Below, piece after piece: positions 40,354 to 47,607 of a stretch of 53,208 nucleotides of DNA. A model generated the notes under the pieces. It was not told the origin of the DNA. It worked only from the letters and a program-made list of their open reading frames with translations, and ran no database searches. Every line of letters starts with the position of its first letter. Position 1 is the first letter of the stretch. The translations under genes were made by a program, and so were the position numbers. The stretch comes from JAVBPP01 sp031549535 (GTDB taxonomy: Bacteria; Bacillota; Clostridia; Oscillospirales; Acutalibacteraceae), in the NCBI GenBank assembly GCA_031549535.1, contig JAVBPP010000042.1, positions 1 through 53,208 on the forward strand, in the 5' to 3' direction.

Positions 40354-40463
40354 GGAAATCTCTAAAAATCAAGTTTCGCATAAAATTTTGCGACGTAAAA
40401 CCGCGAAAAGGCTGGCGTTCTCACGCCGCAAAATTTGCTCAACATAGCTTTTTAGAGCTTTCC
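40354..40463. repeat. 110-bp imperfect palindrome in the 40.3-40.5 kb gap
   Basis: Outer arms GGAAATCTCTAAAAA and TTTTTAGAGCTTTCC, inner arms AAATTTTGCG and CGCAAAATTT, around a centre near 40408. No coding content. The size matches the other palindromic repeats of the window but the sequence differs. It fills most of the 224-nt gap; I see nothing else there. Confidence 0.7.
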
Positions 40464-40505
40464 TATTAATTTTTCCAGGGAAACGCGAAAGATGCGGCCG
40501 CTTCT

Positions 40506-41126
40506 CTATATCGCGCGGCCGAACTGATTAAAATTCTCCCGAATATACTGCGCGGTCAGCGCGGCGGTATCTGTTTGGGCAAGATACGCAGCAAAGGCAT
40601 CGTCCCCCTCGTGCAGCTGCGCCGTGATGAGGGAGGCCTCCTCATCCTCTTCATCAAATGCTTGATACATAGGGTTAAAAATCGCCGCGGCCTCTTCCCC
40701 CAGAACCGCACGAACCGCTTCTTTTGCGCTTGGGGTGAGCGGTTTGCCGTTCTGTTTGAAAAAGTGGCTCAAGCTCGTTGCCGCATCCTCCATGAGGTAA
40801 TACAGGGCATAGACCCATTGCTGCGCCTGCGGCAAATCCTGAAAGGCGCTGTCCATATGGCCGCTGCGCTCCAAATCCTCCTGCACGGCGAGAGCCGCGC
40901 CGTCAAATAGCCTTTGGTTCTCCGCCGCCGCCAAATCCTCCTCCTGCAGGGCGCGGAACCAGCGGCGAGCCTCGTTTTGGTATTTCATCTTTTCGAACAG
41001 CTCGTTGCGCGCCGCGCGGCCACGCTTGGCGGCACGCAAGGCCTTGCGCCAGACAAAGCCGGTGAACACCAGCAGCGCCAGCAGGGCAAGGGTAAAATAC
41101 CAATAGTGTAGCAGATAATCTATCAT
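40506..41126 (-). CDS. Hypothetical membrane-anchored protein
   Basis: 206 residues. One N-terminal transmembrane helix (YWYFTLALLALLVFTGFVW, residues about 8-27), then a basic patch (RKALRAAKRGRAARNE) and a long, mostly helical, acidic cytosolic part rich in Ala, Glu and Gln, ending DEEDEEASL...NFNQFGRAI. I do not recognise the family. It starts by overlapping the stop of rsmI (ATGA) with GGAGGATG upstream, so it is translated with the rRNA methyltransferase, but no functional link can be drawn. Confidence 0.7.
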   Translation of the reverse strand: MIDYLLHYWYFTLALLALLVFTGFVWRKALRAAKRGRAARNELFEKMKYQNEARRWFRALQEEDLAAAENQRLFDGAALAVQEDLERSGHMDSAFQDLPQAQQWVYALYYLMEDAATSLSHFFKQNGKPLTPSAKEAVRAVLGEEAAAIFNPMYQAFDEEDEEASLITAQLHEGDDAFAAYLAQTDTAALTAQYIRENFNQFGRAI

Positions 41127-41971
41127 GTCGCATCCTCCTGCGCGGCACCTTGCAGCACCGCCTCATAAATCTCCCGCTTGTTGCGGCCGCTGTGTTTGGC
41201 GGCCTCCTTCGCGGCCTGCGTGGGGCTCATCCCCGCGTCTATATGCTCCTGCGCGAGCGCGGCTGCCTGCGCAAGGGTCAGCCCCTGTTCTTTTTGTGCC
41301 GCGGCTCCGGAGACAATCAGCACAATTTCGCCGCGCGGTGCCTCCTGCGAAAAACGCGCGGCGGCCTGCTCCAGCGTGGTGCGTATGACCTCCTCGTGCA
41401 GTTTGGTCAACTCCCGCACAATAGCAATTTCGCGGTTCCCCAAGGCTGTGTGCAAATCGCGCAGCGTGGCGGCGAGCTTATGCGGGGCCTCATAAAACAG
41501 CATGGTGCGCATTTCACCCTGCAGAAGCGCCAAATGCTCCCGCCGGGCGGATTTGGCTGTGCTTAAAAAGCCCTCAAAACAAAAGCGCTTGCTCGGCATG
41601 CCGGAAACTGCCAGCGCCGTGGCAAAGGCCACAGGACCCGGAACGGATTCCACCGGGACGCCGGCCTCGTGGCAGGCGCAAACCAGCCGCTCGCCGGGGT
41701 CTGATATGGCGGGCATACCGGCATCCGTCACCAGGCAGCAGCATTCCCCCTGCAACAGGCGCGCAACAATGCGCTCGCCGCTCTCGCGCTCGTTGTGCTC
41801 GTGGTAGCTCAGCAGGGATTTTTTAATATCATAATAGTGCAACAGCTTTGCCGTAACCCTGGTATCCTCGGCAGCGATAAAATCGCAGCGCTCCAGCATC
41901 TCCCGCGCACGCGGGGAAAAGTCCCCCAGATTGCCGATGGGCGTACCCACTACATACAGTCTGCCTGCCAA
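41123..41971 (-). CDS. rsmI: 16S rRNA (cytidine1402-2'-O)-methyltransferase
   Basis: It methylates the 2'-OH of C1402 in the decoding centre with S-adenosylmethionine. The protein has 282 residues of the tetrapyrrole-methylase fold: VVGTPIGNLGDFSPRAREML at the start, AEDTRVTAKLL, CLVTDAGMPAISDPG, and GPVAFATALAVSGMPSKRFCFEGFL. It starts at TTG 41971 with AAAGGAGG 7 nt upstream, and overlaps the methyltransferase gene before it by 22 nt. The order trmN6-like-rsmI is common in Clostridia. Confidence 0.95.
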   Translation of the reverse strand: MAGRLYVVGTPIGNLGDFSPRAREMLERCDFIAAEDTRVTAKLLHYYDIKKSLLSYHEHNERESGERIVARLLQGECCCLVTDAGMPAISDPGERLVCACHEAGVPVESVPGPVAFATALAVSGMPSKRFCFEGFLSTAKSARREHLALLQGEMRTMLFYEAPHKLAATLRDLHTALGNREIAIVRELTKLHEEVIRTTLEQAAARFSQEAPRGEIVLIVSGAAAQKEQGLTLAQAAALAQEHIDAGMSPTQAAKEAAKHSGRNKREIYEAVLQGAAQEDAT

Positions 41972-42705
41972 GCCGCCGCCTCCTTTGCATAAAGCTCATA
42001 AATTCTTTCATGTTCCGCGCTCGGCCTGCCGTCCGGCTCATAAAGGCAGAGCAGTGCCTGTGTCTGTAAGCCGGGTTTTCCGCCGCGCCGCCCCTCCACC
42101 AGCGCCAGCCAAGGGGCGCAATCGCTGCGCTTGGCGACCAGCCGCAGGCGCTTCGGCTCAATCCCTGCCTCATGCATGGCCAGCAGAAGGGTAACCAGGC
42201 GCTCCGGGCGGCAGCACATCGCAAGGCGGCCCGAAAAGCGCAACAGCTGCCGTGCGGCACCGCAGGCATCCGCAAAGCTGCAGGAGCTGTCGTGGCGGGC
42301 GAGCAACGCACTTTGCGCCCGGCTGGGGATGCCGGTGCCCGCCTGTTGATAGGGCGGATTCATCGTCACCAAATCAAAGCCGCCAAACGGGAGGAGCCCC
42401 TCCAGCTTGCGCAAATCGGCATGGAGCACGCGCAACGTTTCGTGTAAGCGGTTCCGCTCCACGGCCTGTCGCAGTAGGTCACAGGCCTGCGCCTGCAGCT
42501 CCACGGCCGTAATTTGGGGCGGCTGTGCGGCGCGGCACCAGAGCAGGGGAATAACGCCGCAGCCGGAGCCAAGGTCACATACACGGCTGTTCGCCTTGGG
42601 GGAGGCAAAATCGGCAAGCAGAATGGCGTCCGTGCCAAAGCTATGCGCATCGCTGACAAAGGCCGTAATACCGCCGCCGAGCGTTTCTTCGCGCATCGCG
42701 CTCAT
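41950..42705 (-). CDS. TrmN6/YfiC-like adenine-N6 methyltransferase
   Basis: A 251-residue SAM-dependent methyltransferase. The N-terminal FVSDAHSFGTDAILLADFA, the SAM motif CDLGSGCGVIPLLW (near 43-56), the acidic end of strand 2 (TAVELQAQ) and the catalytic MNPPYQQAGTG (near 114-124) are those of the family that modifies A37 of tRNA-Val in E. coli. The Asn-Pro-Pro-Tyr motif indicates amino-group methylation of adenine. GGAGG precedes the ATG. It overlaps rsmI. RNA is the likely substrate, but the exact nucleotide in this organism is unknown. Confidence 0.88.
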   Translation of the reverse strand: MSAMREETLGGGITAFVSDAHSFGTDAILLADFASPKANSRVCDLGSGCGVIPLLWCRAAQPPQITAVELQAQACDLLRQAVERNRLHETLRVLHADLRKLEGLLPFGGFDLVTMNPPYQQAGTGIPSRAQSALLARHDSSCSFADACGAARQLLRFSGRLAMCCRPERLVTLLLAMHEAGIEPKRLRLVAKRSDCAPWLALVEGRRGGKPGLQTQALLCLYEPDGRPSAEHERIYELYAKEAAAWQADCM

Positions 42706-42756
42706 TGCATCCCCCTCCCTCTCTCATAATCCTTCGCATTATAGCACAATTTGCCG

Positions 42757-42797
42757 CAAAAAAACAGATACCGGAGCATGTGCCCGGTATCTGTTTA
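42757..42797 (-). terminator. Terminator after the ferredoxin gene
   Basis: On the minus strand AAACAGATACCGG and CCGGTATCTGTTT form a 13-bp stem with a 9-nt loop, followed by a T-run (seven T). It ends the ferredoxin transcript before the methyltransferase genes. Confidence 0.88.
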
Positions 42798-42813
42798 TCC
42801 TCGCGTAATAACC

Positions 42814-42984
42814 TTATGCCTGTTGGGGTGCATCGGTGGGGCACACATCGGCGCATGCGCCGCATTCGGTGCAGGTATCGGGGTTGATGACGAAAATGCC
42901 ATCCCCCTCTGAGATTGCCTCTACCGGGCATTCCGCTTCACAAGCGCCGCAGGCAATGCATTCCTCAGTAATGCGATAAGCCAT
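42814..42984 (-). CDS. 2[4Fe-4S] ferredoxin
   Basis: 56 residues with two CxxCxxCxxxCP clusters (CIACGACEAECP, residues about 9-20, and CTECGACADVCP, about 37-48). A small clostridial-type electron carrier for low-potential redox enzymes in the cytosol. ATG 42984 follows GGAGGAAAG; the ATG at 42999 lies before the ribosome binding site and is rejected. It is a single-gene transcript with its own promoter and terminator. Confidence 0.96.
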   Translation of the reverse strand: MAYRITEECIACGACEAECPVEAISEGDGIFVINPDTCTECGACADVCPTDAPQQA

Positions 42985-43016
42985 TTCACTTTCCTCCAAT
43001 CCAATAAACTGTTTTT

Positions 43017-43044
43017 ATTCTAGCATAAATCACAGAAAAATCAA
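43017..43044 (-). promoter_or_regulatory. Ferredoxin promoter
   Basis: On the minus strand TTGATT (43044-43039), a 16-nt spacer and TAGAAT (43022-43017), with TG one base ahead of the -10. It gives a short leader of about 25 nt. Confidence 0.65.
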
Positions 43045-43093
43045 GCGGTATTTTTTGTTTTATAAAACCATGCAGCCAAAAAGCAAGCGGCCA

Positions 43094-43122
43094 TTGCATT
43101 TCCGGCGGCTAAGTGCTACACT
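43094..43122 (+). promoter_or_regulatory. Promoter of the GPH symporter-lyase operon
   Basis: TTGCAT (43094-43099), 17-nt spacer, TACACT (43117-43122), with an extended -10 TG. No operator or cre-like site is obvious around it. Confidence 0.6.
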
Positions 43123-43151
43123 TTCAAAAAAGAGCAGAAAGGATGGATGAC

Positions 43152-44615
43152 ATGAAACGCAAGCCACCGCCCGAGGGCTGGATGACCCTGCGCCGGGAGC
43201 GCCGGGATTACGGCCTGTATTTGTTGGGGCAGAACACGATTTATTCCTTGGTGACAACTTATCTTGTCACCTATCTGCTGATGTGCGGCATTTCCCCGGT
43301 AAAAAGCGCCTCCGTCATGCTGGCTGTCAAGGTTTGGGACGCGGTGAACGATGCGCTCTCCGGCGCACTGTTTGACAAGGTGAAATTCAAACGGAACAAC
43401 AAGTTTTTGCCCTGGCTGCGCATCTCCTTGCCGTTTATTCCGCTGTTCACCGTGGCGCTCTACGCCATCCCGTCCTTTCACGGGCTTGCCTCGGCGGAAA
43501 ATTACAAGCTGCTGTGGTTTGCGGTGGCCTACCTGCTGTGGGATGTTGCCTACACCCTGTGTGATATCCCCATTTACGGCATGATAACCACCATGACAAA
43601 CAATCTGCGCGAGCGCTCGAGCATCCAGGCCTACTCCACGATTTACGGCGGCGTGGGCGGAGCGGTCGCCGTCTTTTTGGGGAATTATTTGGTCAGCCAG
43701 AAGGTTGGCCTGAGCTTTAGCTGGGTTGCCGTTATCATTGCCTGCGTGAGCCTTGTGACGATGCTGCCCATTTGCCTGCGCGGCAGGGAGCGCAATTATA
43801 CAAAGGCGGACCGGGAGCAGGAATTCTCTCTGCGAGAGATGGTGCGCTACCTGTTTTCCAACCGCTACCTGCTGCTGTATTACGGCTCGTTCATCCTCAG
43901 CGGATCCTTGGGCACGCATACCGCGCTGGGGCTGTTCACCTCTTACTACCTCTTCGGCAACGAGCTGTTTAACATAGTTTTGGGGCTGCTTTCCGCAATC
44001 CCCACCCTGGTTATGGCGCTGATTATGCCGCATTGGATTAAGCGGGCAGATAAATTTAAGCTGCTGTACGGTTCTATTATTGCCAACGTCCTGCTTGGGT
44101 TTATCATCTTTTTTGTGGGCTACCGCAACCCGACAGCCTTCCTTGTGCTTTCGGTGCTCCGCTCCGTTCCGCTTTGCATCGGCAGCATTCTCTTGTTTAT
44201 GTTTACGCCGGACTGCGCCGAATACGGGCGCTATGTCAGCGGGACGGACGCGCGCGGCATTACCTTCGCCATTCAAACCTTTTCTGCGAAAATGACCTCC
44301 TCCATCTCCGGCTCCCTGGGTGTTTTTGTTTTGGGTTATTTCGGCTGGAAGGCCGTGGAGGCGGACAGCTTTGAAAAGCTGGAGGCGCTGACACAGGCGG
44401 GCTTTGCGCAGAGCCCCGCGGCTTTGCAGGGTTTATGGATTACCTATGCGCTGATTCCAGTTCTCGGCCAGCTGATTTCGCTGTTTCTCCTCTCGCGCTA
44501 CCGTCTTTCGGATAAGGCGGTGCAGATTATGGCCCGCTGCAATACAGGGGAAATTTCGAAGGAAGAGGCTGAAGCCTTGCTTGCGCAGCCCGGGATTCGC
44601 AAATTTAAACGATGA
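43152..44615 (+). CDS. GPH-family (MFS) sugar:cation symporter
   Basis: 487 residues with about 12 transmembrane helices. The first segment YGLYLLGQNTIYSLVTTYLV and the following phrase AVKVWDAVNDALSGALFDKV carry the acidic pattern (WDAxND) that marks the glycoside-pentoside-hexuronide:cation symporters, as does the central YTLCDIPIYGMITTMTNN. It should bring in a sugar or sugar acid with Na+ or H+. ATG 43152 is chosen for AAAGGA 8-9 nt upstream. It overlaps or nearly abuts a lyase of the sialic acid/keto-sugar acid family, which suggests that the transported compound feeds that enzyme. Confidence 0.88.
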   Translation: MKRKPPPEGWMTLRRERRDYGLYLLGQNTIYSLVTTYLVTYLLMCGISPVKSASVMLAVKVWDAVNDALSGALFDKVKFKRNNKFLPWLRISLPFIPLFTVALYAIPSFHGLASAENYKLLWFAVAYLLWDVAYTLCDIPIYGMITTMTNNLRERSSIQAYSTIYGGVGGAVAVFLGNYLVSQKVGLSFSWVAVIIACVSLVTMLPICLRGRERNYTKADREQEFSLREMVRYLFSNRYLLLYYGSFILSGSLGTHTALGLFTSYYLFGNELFNIVLGLLSAIPTLVMALIMPHWIKRADKFKLLYGSIIANVLLGFIIFFVGYRNPTAFLVLSVLRSVPLCIGSILLFMFTPDCAEYGRYVSGTDARGITFAIQTFSAKMTSSISGSLGVFVLGYFGWKAVEADSFEKLEALTQAGFAQSPAALQGLWITYALIPVLGQLISLFLLSRYRLSDKAVQIMARCNTGEISKEEAEALLAQPGIRKFKR

Positions 44616-44629
44616 GGGATGGATTTTTC

Positions 44630-45559
44630 ATGGAAGCTTTGCCAAACGGTTTATATTCGCTCACACTCACGCCCTTTACCAAGGATAACAAAATTGATTA
44701 CGGTGCCCTGGCTGCGCTGATAGAGTGGTACCGCGAAAACGGCTCGGCCGGGTTGTTCGCCCTGTGCGCCACGAGCGAAATGGAGTTTCTCACCCTGGAG
44801 GAGCGCGTTACAATGGCAGAGTTTTTCGCCGCCCACAAAGGGAACATGAAAATCCTTTGCTCCGGACATGTTTCTGTAACACAGGCGGAACAGCTGGCGG
44901 AGCTGCGTGCGCTTGCGCAGACAGGGGTGGACGGCCTGGTGCTCATCAAACACCGCCTGCACGCCACGGGCAAACCCGGCCATGAACTTTCGCAGCCGCA
45001 GGCCTTTGAAAACCTCAAGCGCTTAACAGACGGCCTGCCGGATAGTATGCTCGGCTTTTATGAGCAGCCCTATGAGGGAGCCTATAAACTGCTGCCGGAT
45101 GACTGGGTCAGCTGGTGCGCCGCCTCTGGGCGTTTCGGTTTTGTGAAAGACACCAGCTGCACCATAGAAGGTGTGCGCCGCAAAGTGGAATTGACGCGCG
45201 GCTCCCCCTTTAAAATATTCAACGCTAACGGCACATTTTTCTATGACACGCTTCTAATCGGCGCACACGGTTATTCCGGCAACTTTTCCAACTTTTGCCC
45301 GCAGCTGTTTGCCTGGGTCTGTGAAAATTATCAGACCCGGCCGGAAACAGCCAAGCTCATCGGGCGCTATTTGAGCATTTTTTCCCGCGCGGTGGAGCAG
45401 TATCCGCTTTCCGCAAAGTATTTTTTGCAAAAAAAAGGAATCCCGATACAGGTCAGCTGCCGCCGCCCGGGATTCAGTATGGATTCCGAGCAGCTGTGCG
45501 CCCGGATAGAGCATTTTTCTGAAGTGATTGATCATTTGACGGGGTTGACGCGTTATTAG
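44630..45559 (+). CDS. DapA/NanA-superfamily aldolase-lyase
   Basis: 309 residues of the class I aldolase family that includes dihydrodipicolinate synthase and N-acetylneuraminate lyase. Schiff-base Lys is in GFVKDTSC (near residue 160) and the helping Tyr in GFYEQPY (near 134). The GTTGE-type binding loop reads FALCATSEMEFLTLEER here, so the pyruvate carboxylate contact is altered compared with DapA. ATG 44630 is favoured because GAGGGATGG lies upstream; ATG 44612 (overlap with the transporter stop) is an alternative. A catabolic role on an imported sugar acid, for example sialic acid or a keto-deoxy acid, is more likely than lysine synthesis, but this is inference. Confidence 0.82.
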   Translation: MEALPNGLYSLTLTPFTKDNKIDYGALAALIEWYRENGSAGLFALCATSEMEFLTLEERVTMAEFFAAHKGNMKILCSGHVSVTQAEQLAELRALAQTGVDGLVLIKHRLHATGKPGHELSQPQAFENLKRLTDGLPDSMLGFYEQPYEGAYKLLPDDWVSWCAASGRFGFVKDTSCTIEGVRRKVELTRGSPFKIFNANGTFFYDTLLIGAHGYSGNFSNFCPQLFAWVCENYQTRPETAKLIGRYLSIFSRAVEQYPLSAKYFLQKKGIPIQVSCRRPGFSMDSEQLCARIEHFSEVIDHLTGLTRY

Positions 45560-45575
45560 TCCGCCAATGAAAAGA

Positions 45576-45690
45576 GATTGCGAAACGTATGCAACGGCGG
45601 ACGGCCAATGGCCGCCCCTACAATATATACCTATATCAGGAGGAACACCTACGATATGTAGGGCGAATGCGCGTCAGGACTTTCGCAATC
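45576..45690. repeat. Putative 115-bp repeat element with 10-bp terminal inverted repeats
   Basis: GATTGCGAAA (45576-45585) and TTTCGCAATC (45681-45690) are perfect inverted copies. Inside is the palindrome CGGCC-AAT-GGCCG (45602-45614) next to GCCCCTACA, a phrase I associate with dispersed repeats of Clostridia genomes. No coding content. It fills most of the 168-nt gap 45560-45727. Confidence 0.5.
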
Positions 45691-45727
45691 GCCGAATGAG
45701 GTAGATAAGAGGAAGGGGAAACAAGAG

Positions 45728-46039
45728 ATGCAGAACAAGGTTGTAGCGAACATTGTTTCTTTCGCGCTGGATATTATAACCGGCTTATCTGCTGTAATTG
45801 CAGGGCACTTTCTAGCGCAAGCCAATTTAAGCAAAGGTATTATGATCACGTTGTATGTCCTTATCCTTGTTTTCTTACTCGCTGTATCAGTTCCGCGTAT
45901 GGTTATATATAATAAAAGAAAGAGTTTCGTCGAGAATAATGTGAAAATGATAGACCGAACTCCGTTCCTATTAACGGGAGTAATGCTGATTGTTACGATA
46001 GTTACTATCATGAGTCGATTGGTGGATGTATTGGAATAG
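45728..46039 (+). CDS. Small three-helix membrane protein, unknown
   Basis: 103 residues with three hydrophobic segments (SFALDIITGLSAVIAGHFL, MITLYVLILVFLLAVSVP, FLLTGVMLIVTIVTIM) and a basic loop YNKRKSF between the second and third. AGGAAGGGG lies upstream of the ATG. I do not recognise the family. The codon use is more AT-rich than the neighbouring core genes and it lies next to repeats and a decayed resistance gene, so horizontal origin is likely. The last codons overlap the frame of the aph-like pseudogene region. Confidence 0.6.
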   Translation: MQNKVVANIVSFALDIITGLSAVIAGHFLAQANLSKGIMITLYVLILVFLLAVSVPRMVIYNKRKSFVENNVKMIDRTPFLLTGVMLIVTIVTIMSRLVDVLE

Positions 46040-46064
46040 TATTTCTATGAGTGGATGGATAAAT

Positions 46065-46559
46065 ATGGATGAAAAAGAATGCATTGAAATGAATACATTG
46101 TCATTACCGGATGAAATCGTTGAATGGATAGGGAATGCCGCTGTCTATGAAAGCAGTGGACATTCCGGTGCACAAACAGTATATGTTGACCGGGACGGGG
46201 GCGCATATCTGAAAATAGCAGCACGCGGCATGTTATATCGTTCTGCTATTATGCAAAATTTTTACTACTGGTTGGTGCAGGAATAATATCTCCCCACAGC
46301 AGCAATTAAAGGAGATAGCGGAGCGTCTAAAAAATATATCGATGAGCCTAATAAGCTAAGCGAAGTATTTGCACATTTGCTGCATTTTTCACATGATGTT
46401 GATATGACAGATTGCCCTATTAAAAATAAAATGTCTGAGCTGCTTGCAATAGATGAGGCTACTGTTGTATTCCGCCAGGGTCATTTAAATGCTTATGGTT
46501 GGAATAATATAGACAAAGACCGGCTTCGAATCTGCGGACTGTTAGTCGCTATTGAATAA
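46065..46559 (+). pseudogene. APH(3')-like aminoglycoside phosphotransferase, decayed
   Basis: The N-lobe is recognisable: LPDEIVEWIGNAAVYESSGH, then GAQTVYVDRDGGAYLKIAAR (the Lys of the ATP site) and MLYRSAIMQNFYYWL. A TAA at 46284 ends the frame, but the same frame continues with AIKGDSGASKKYIDEPNKLS, FAHLLHFSHDVDMTDCPIKN and MSELLA, which fits the next part of the enzyme. Compared with a whole APH, residues between the two parts are missing and the catalytic HGD loop and C-lobe are absent. The end abuts the palindromic repeat copy 2. The gene is therefore broken by an in-frame stop, a deletion and a 3' truncation, and no resistance is expected. Confidence 0.75.
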
Positions 46560-46649
46560 TACCAATCACCTTCAAGAATGCTTCCTGCAAAAATCATACA
46601 CGAAACGCTCGTTACCGAATTTTGCAAGTATTCTAAAAGGTGATTGGTA
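46560..46649. repeat. MITE-like palindromic repeat, copy 2
   Basis: A 90-bp element with ends TACCAATCACC and GGTGATTGGTA, in opposite orientation to copy 1 (35164-35264), from which it differs by an 11-bp internal deletion and a few substitutions. It lies between the aph-like pseudogene and the end of truB, and may terminate the long nusA operon. Confidence 0.85.
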
Positions 46650-46692
46650 TGAGATAAGTATTGGTATGGAATACGCAGGCAATGATCTTTTC

Positions 46693-47607
46693 CTAAATTT
46701 CTGCGCCCGTAAACGCCCCTGTATACACCCGTGCCACGGCTAATTCCTCCTTGCGGATTTCTCCTAGCCCCAGGAAATTGCCTTGCGGGTGGTAGACACG
46801 GTAAAGGCCTGCCGCGCTGCTGCCGATTTGCGGCAGGCGCGCAAGGTCCAATGCGCCGCCGTTGAAAAAGCGCATGGCCTGCGCCGGGGAGACGGTGAGC
46901 GCGGGGTAGGCTTGCAATACGCTGTCAATCGGGCGGATTTCCTCTTGGAGCCGCCCGCCTTCTTTTGCCTGCTCCAGCTGTAGGGTGCAGCGGGCTTGCT
47001 CTTTGGTGAAGCCGTTTGCCGCCGTGCGTTCCAGCGCGGTTAACAGCGCGCCGCAGCCCAGCTTTTTGCCGATATCATCCGCCAGGGTGCGGATGTAGGT
47101 GCCTGCGGAGCAGGAGACATCCACGGTGTAGCTGTGGGTGCCCGCGTCGCAGTCCATAAGGCTTGCGGCGTAAATCGTGACGCGGCGCGCCTCCCGCTCC
47201 ACCTCAATGCCTTGCCTGGCCAGGCTGTAAAGGCGCTGTCCGTTTACCGAAACGGCGCTGTACATGGGTGGCAGCTGGGTAATTTCGCCCACAAACTCCG
47301 CCAAAACCCGTTCAAAATCCGCAGGGGTTGCCGTGACCGGGCTGTTTGTCAGAATGGTTCCGGTGCGGTCGAGGGTGTCGCTGGTTTGCCCAAGCTGCAG
47401 CGTTGCGCGGTAGGCCTTGTCGTGCGAGGGCAGAAAATCAGAAAAACGGGTTGCAGCCCCCAGTAAAACCGGCAGCACACCCGTTGCCATGGGGTCCAGC
47501 GTCCCCGTATGTCCGCATTTTTTTTCACCTGTCAGCCGCCGCACAATGCCGACCGCGGCAAATGAGCTGATGCCCTCCGGCTTATCAAAACATAACATTC
47601 CGTTCAT
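46693..47607 (-). CDS. truB: tRNA pseudouridine(55) synthase
   Basis: It makes pseudouridine 55 in the T-loop of tRNAs. The protein has 304 residues. Catalytic Asp38 is in the motif GHTGTLDPMATGVLP; LLGAATRFSDFL, YRATLQLGQTSDTLD and CSAGTYIRTLADDIG are family stretches. A C-terminal PUA-like part is present. ATG 47607 overlaps the nrnA stop by 4 nt; the frame upstream of it is not part of the protein. It is the last gene of the nusA operon. Confidence 0.96.
   Translation of the reverse strand: MNGMLCFDKPEGISSFAAVGIVRRLTGEKKCGHTGTLDPMATGVLPVLLGAATRFSDFLPSHDKAYRATLQLGQTSDTLDRTGTILTNSPVTATPADFERVLAEFVGEITQLPPMYSAVSVNGQRLYSLARQGIEVEREARRVTIYAASLMDCDAGTHSYTVDVSCSAGTYIRTLADDIGKKLGCGALLTALERTAANGFTKEQARCTLQLEQAKEGGRLQEEIRPIDSVLQAYPALTVSPAQAMRFFNGGALDLARLPQIGSSAAGLYRVYHPQGNFLGLGEIRKEELAVARVYTGAFTGAEI

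Noticed and set aside
43116..44276. Open frame of 386 codons antisense to the GPH symporter
   Set aside because: His/Gln-rich translation typical of the reverse of a membrane protein; no promoter or ribosome binding site.
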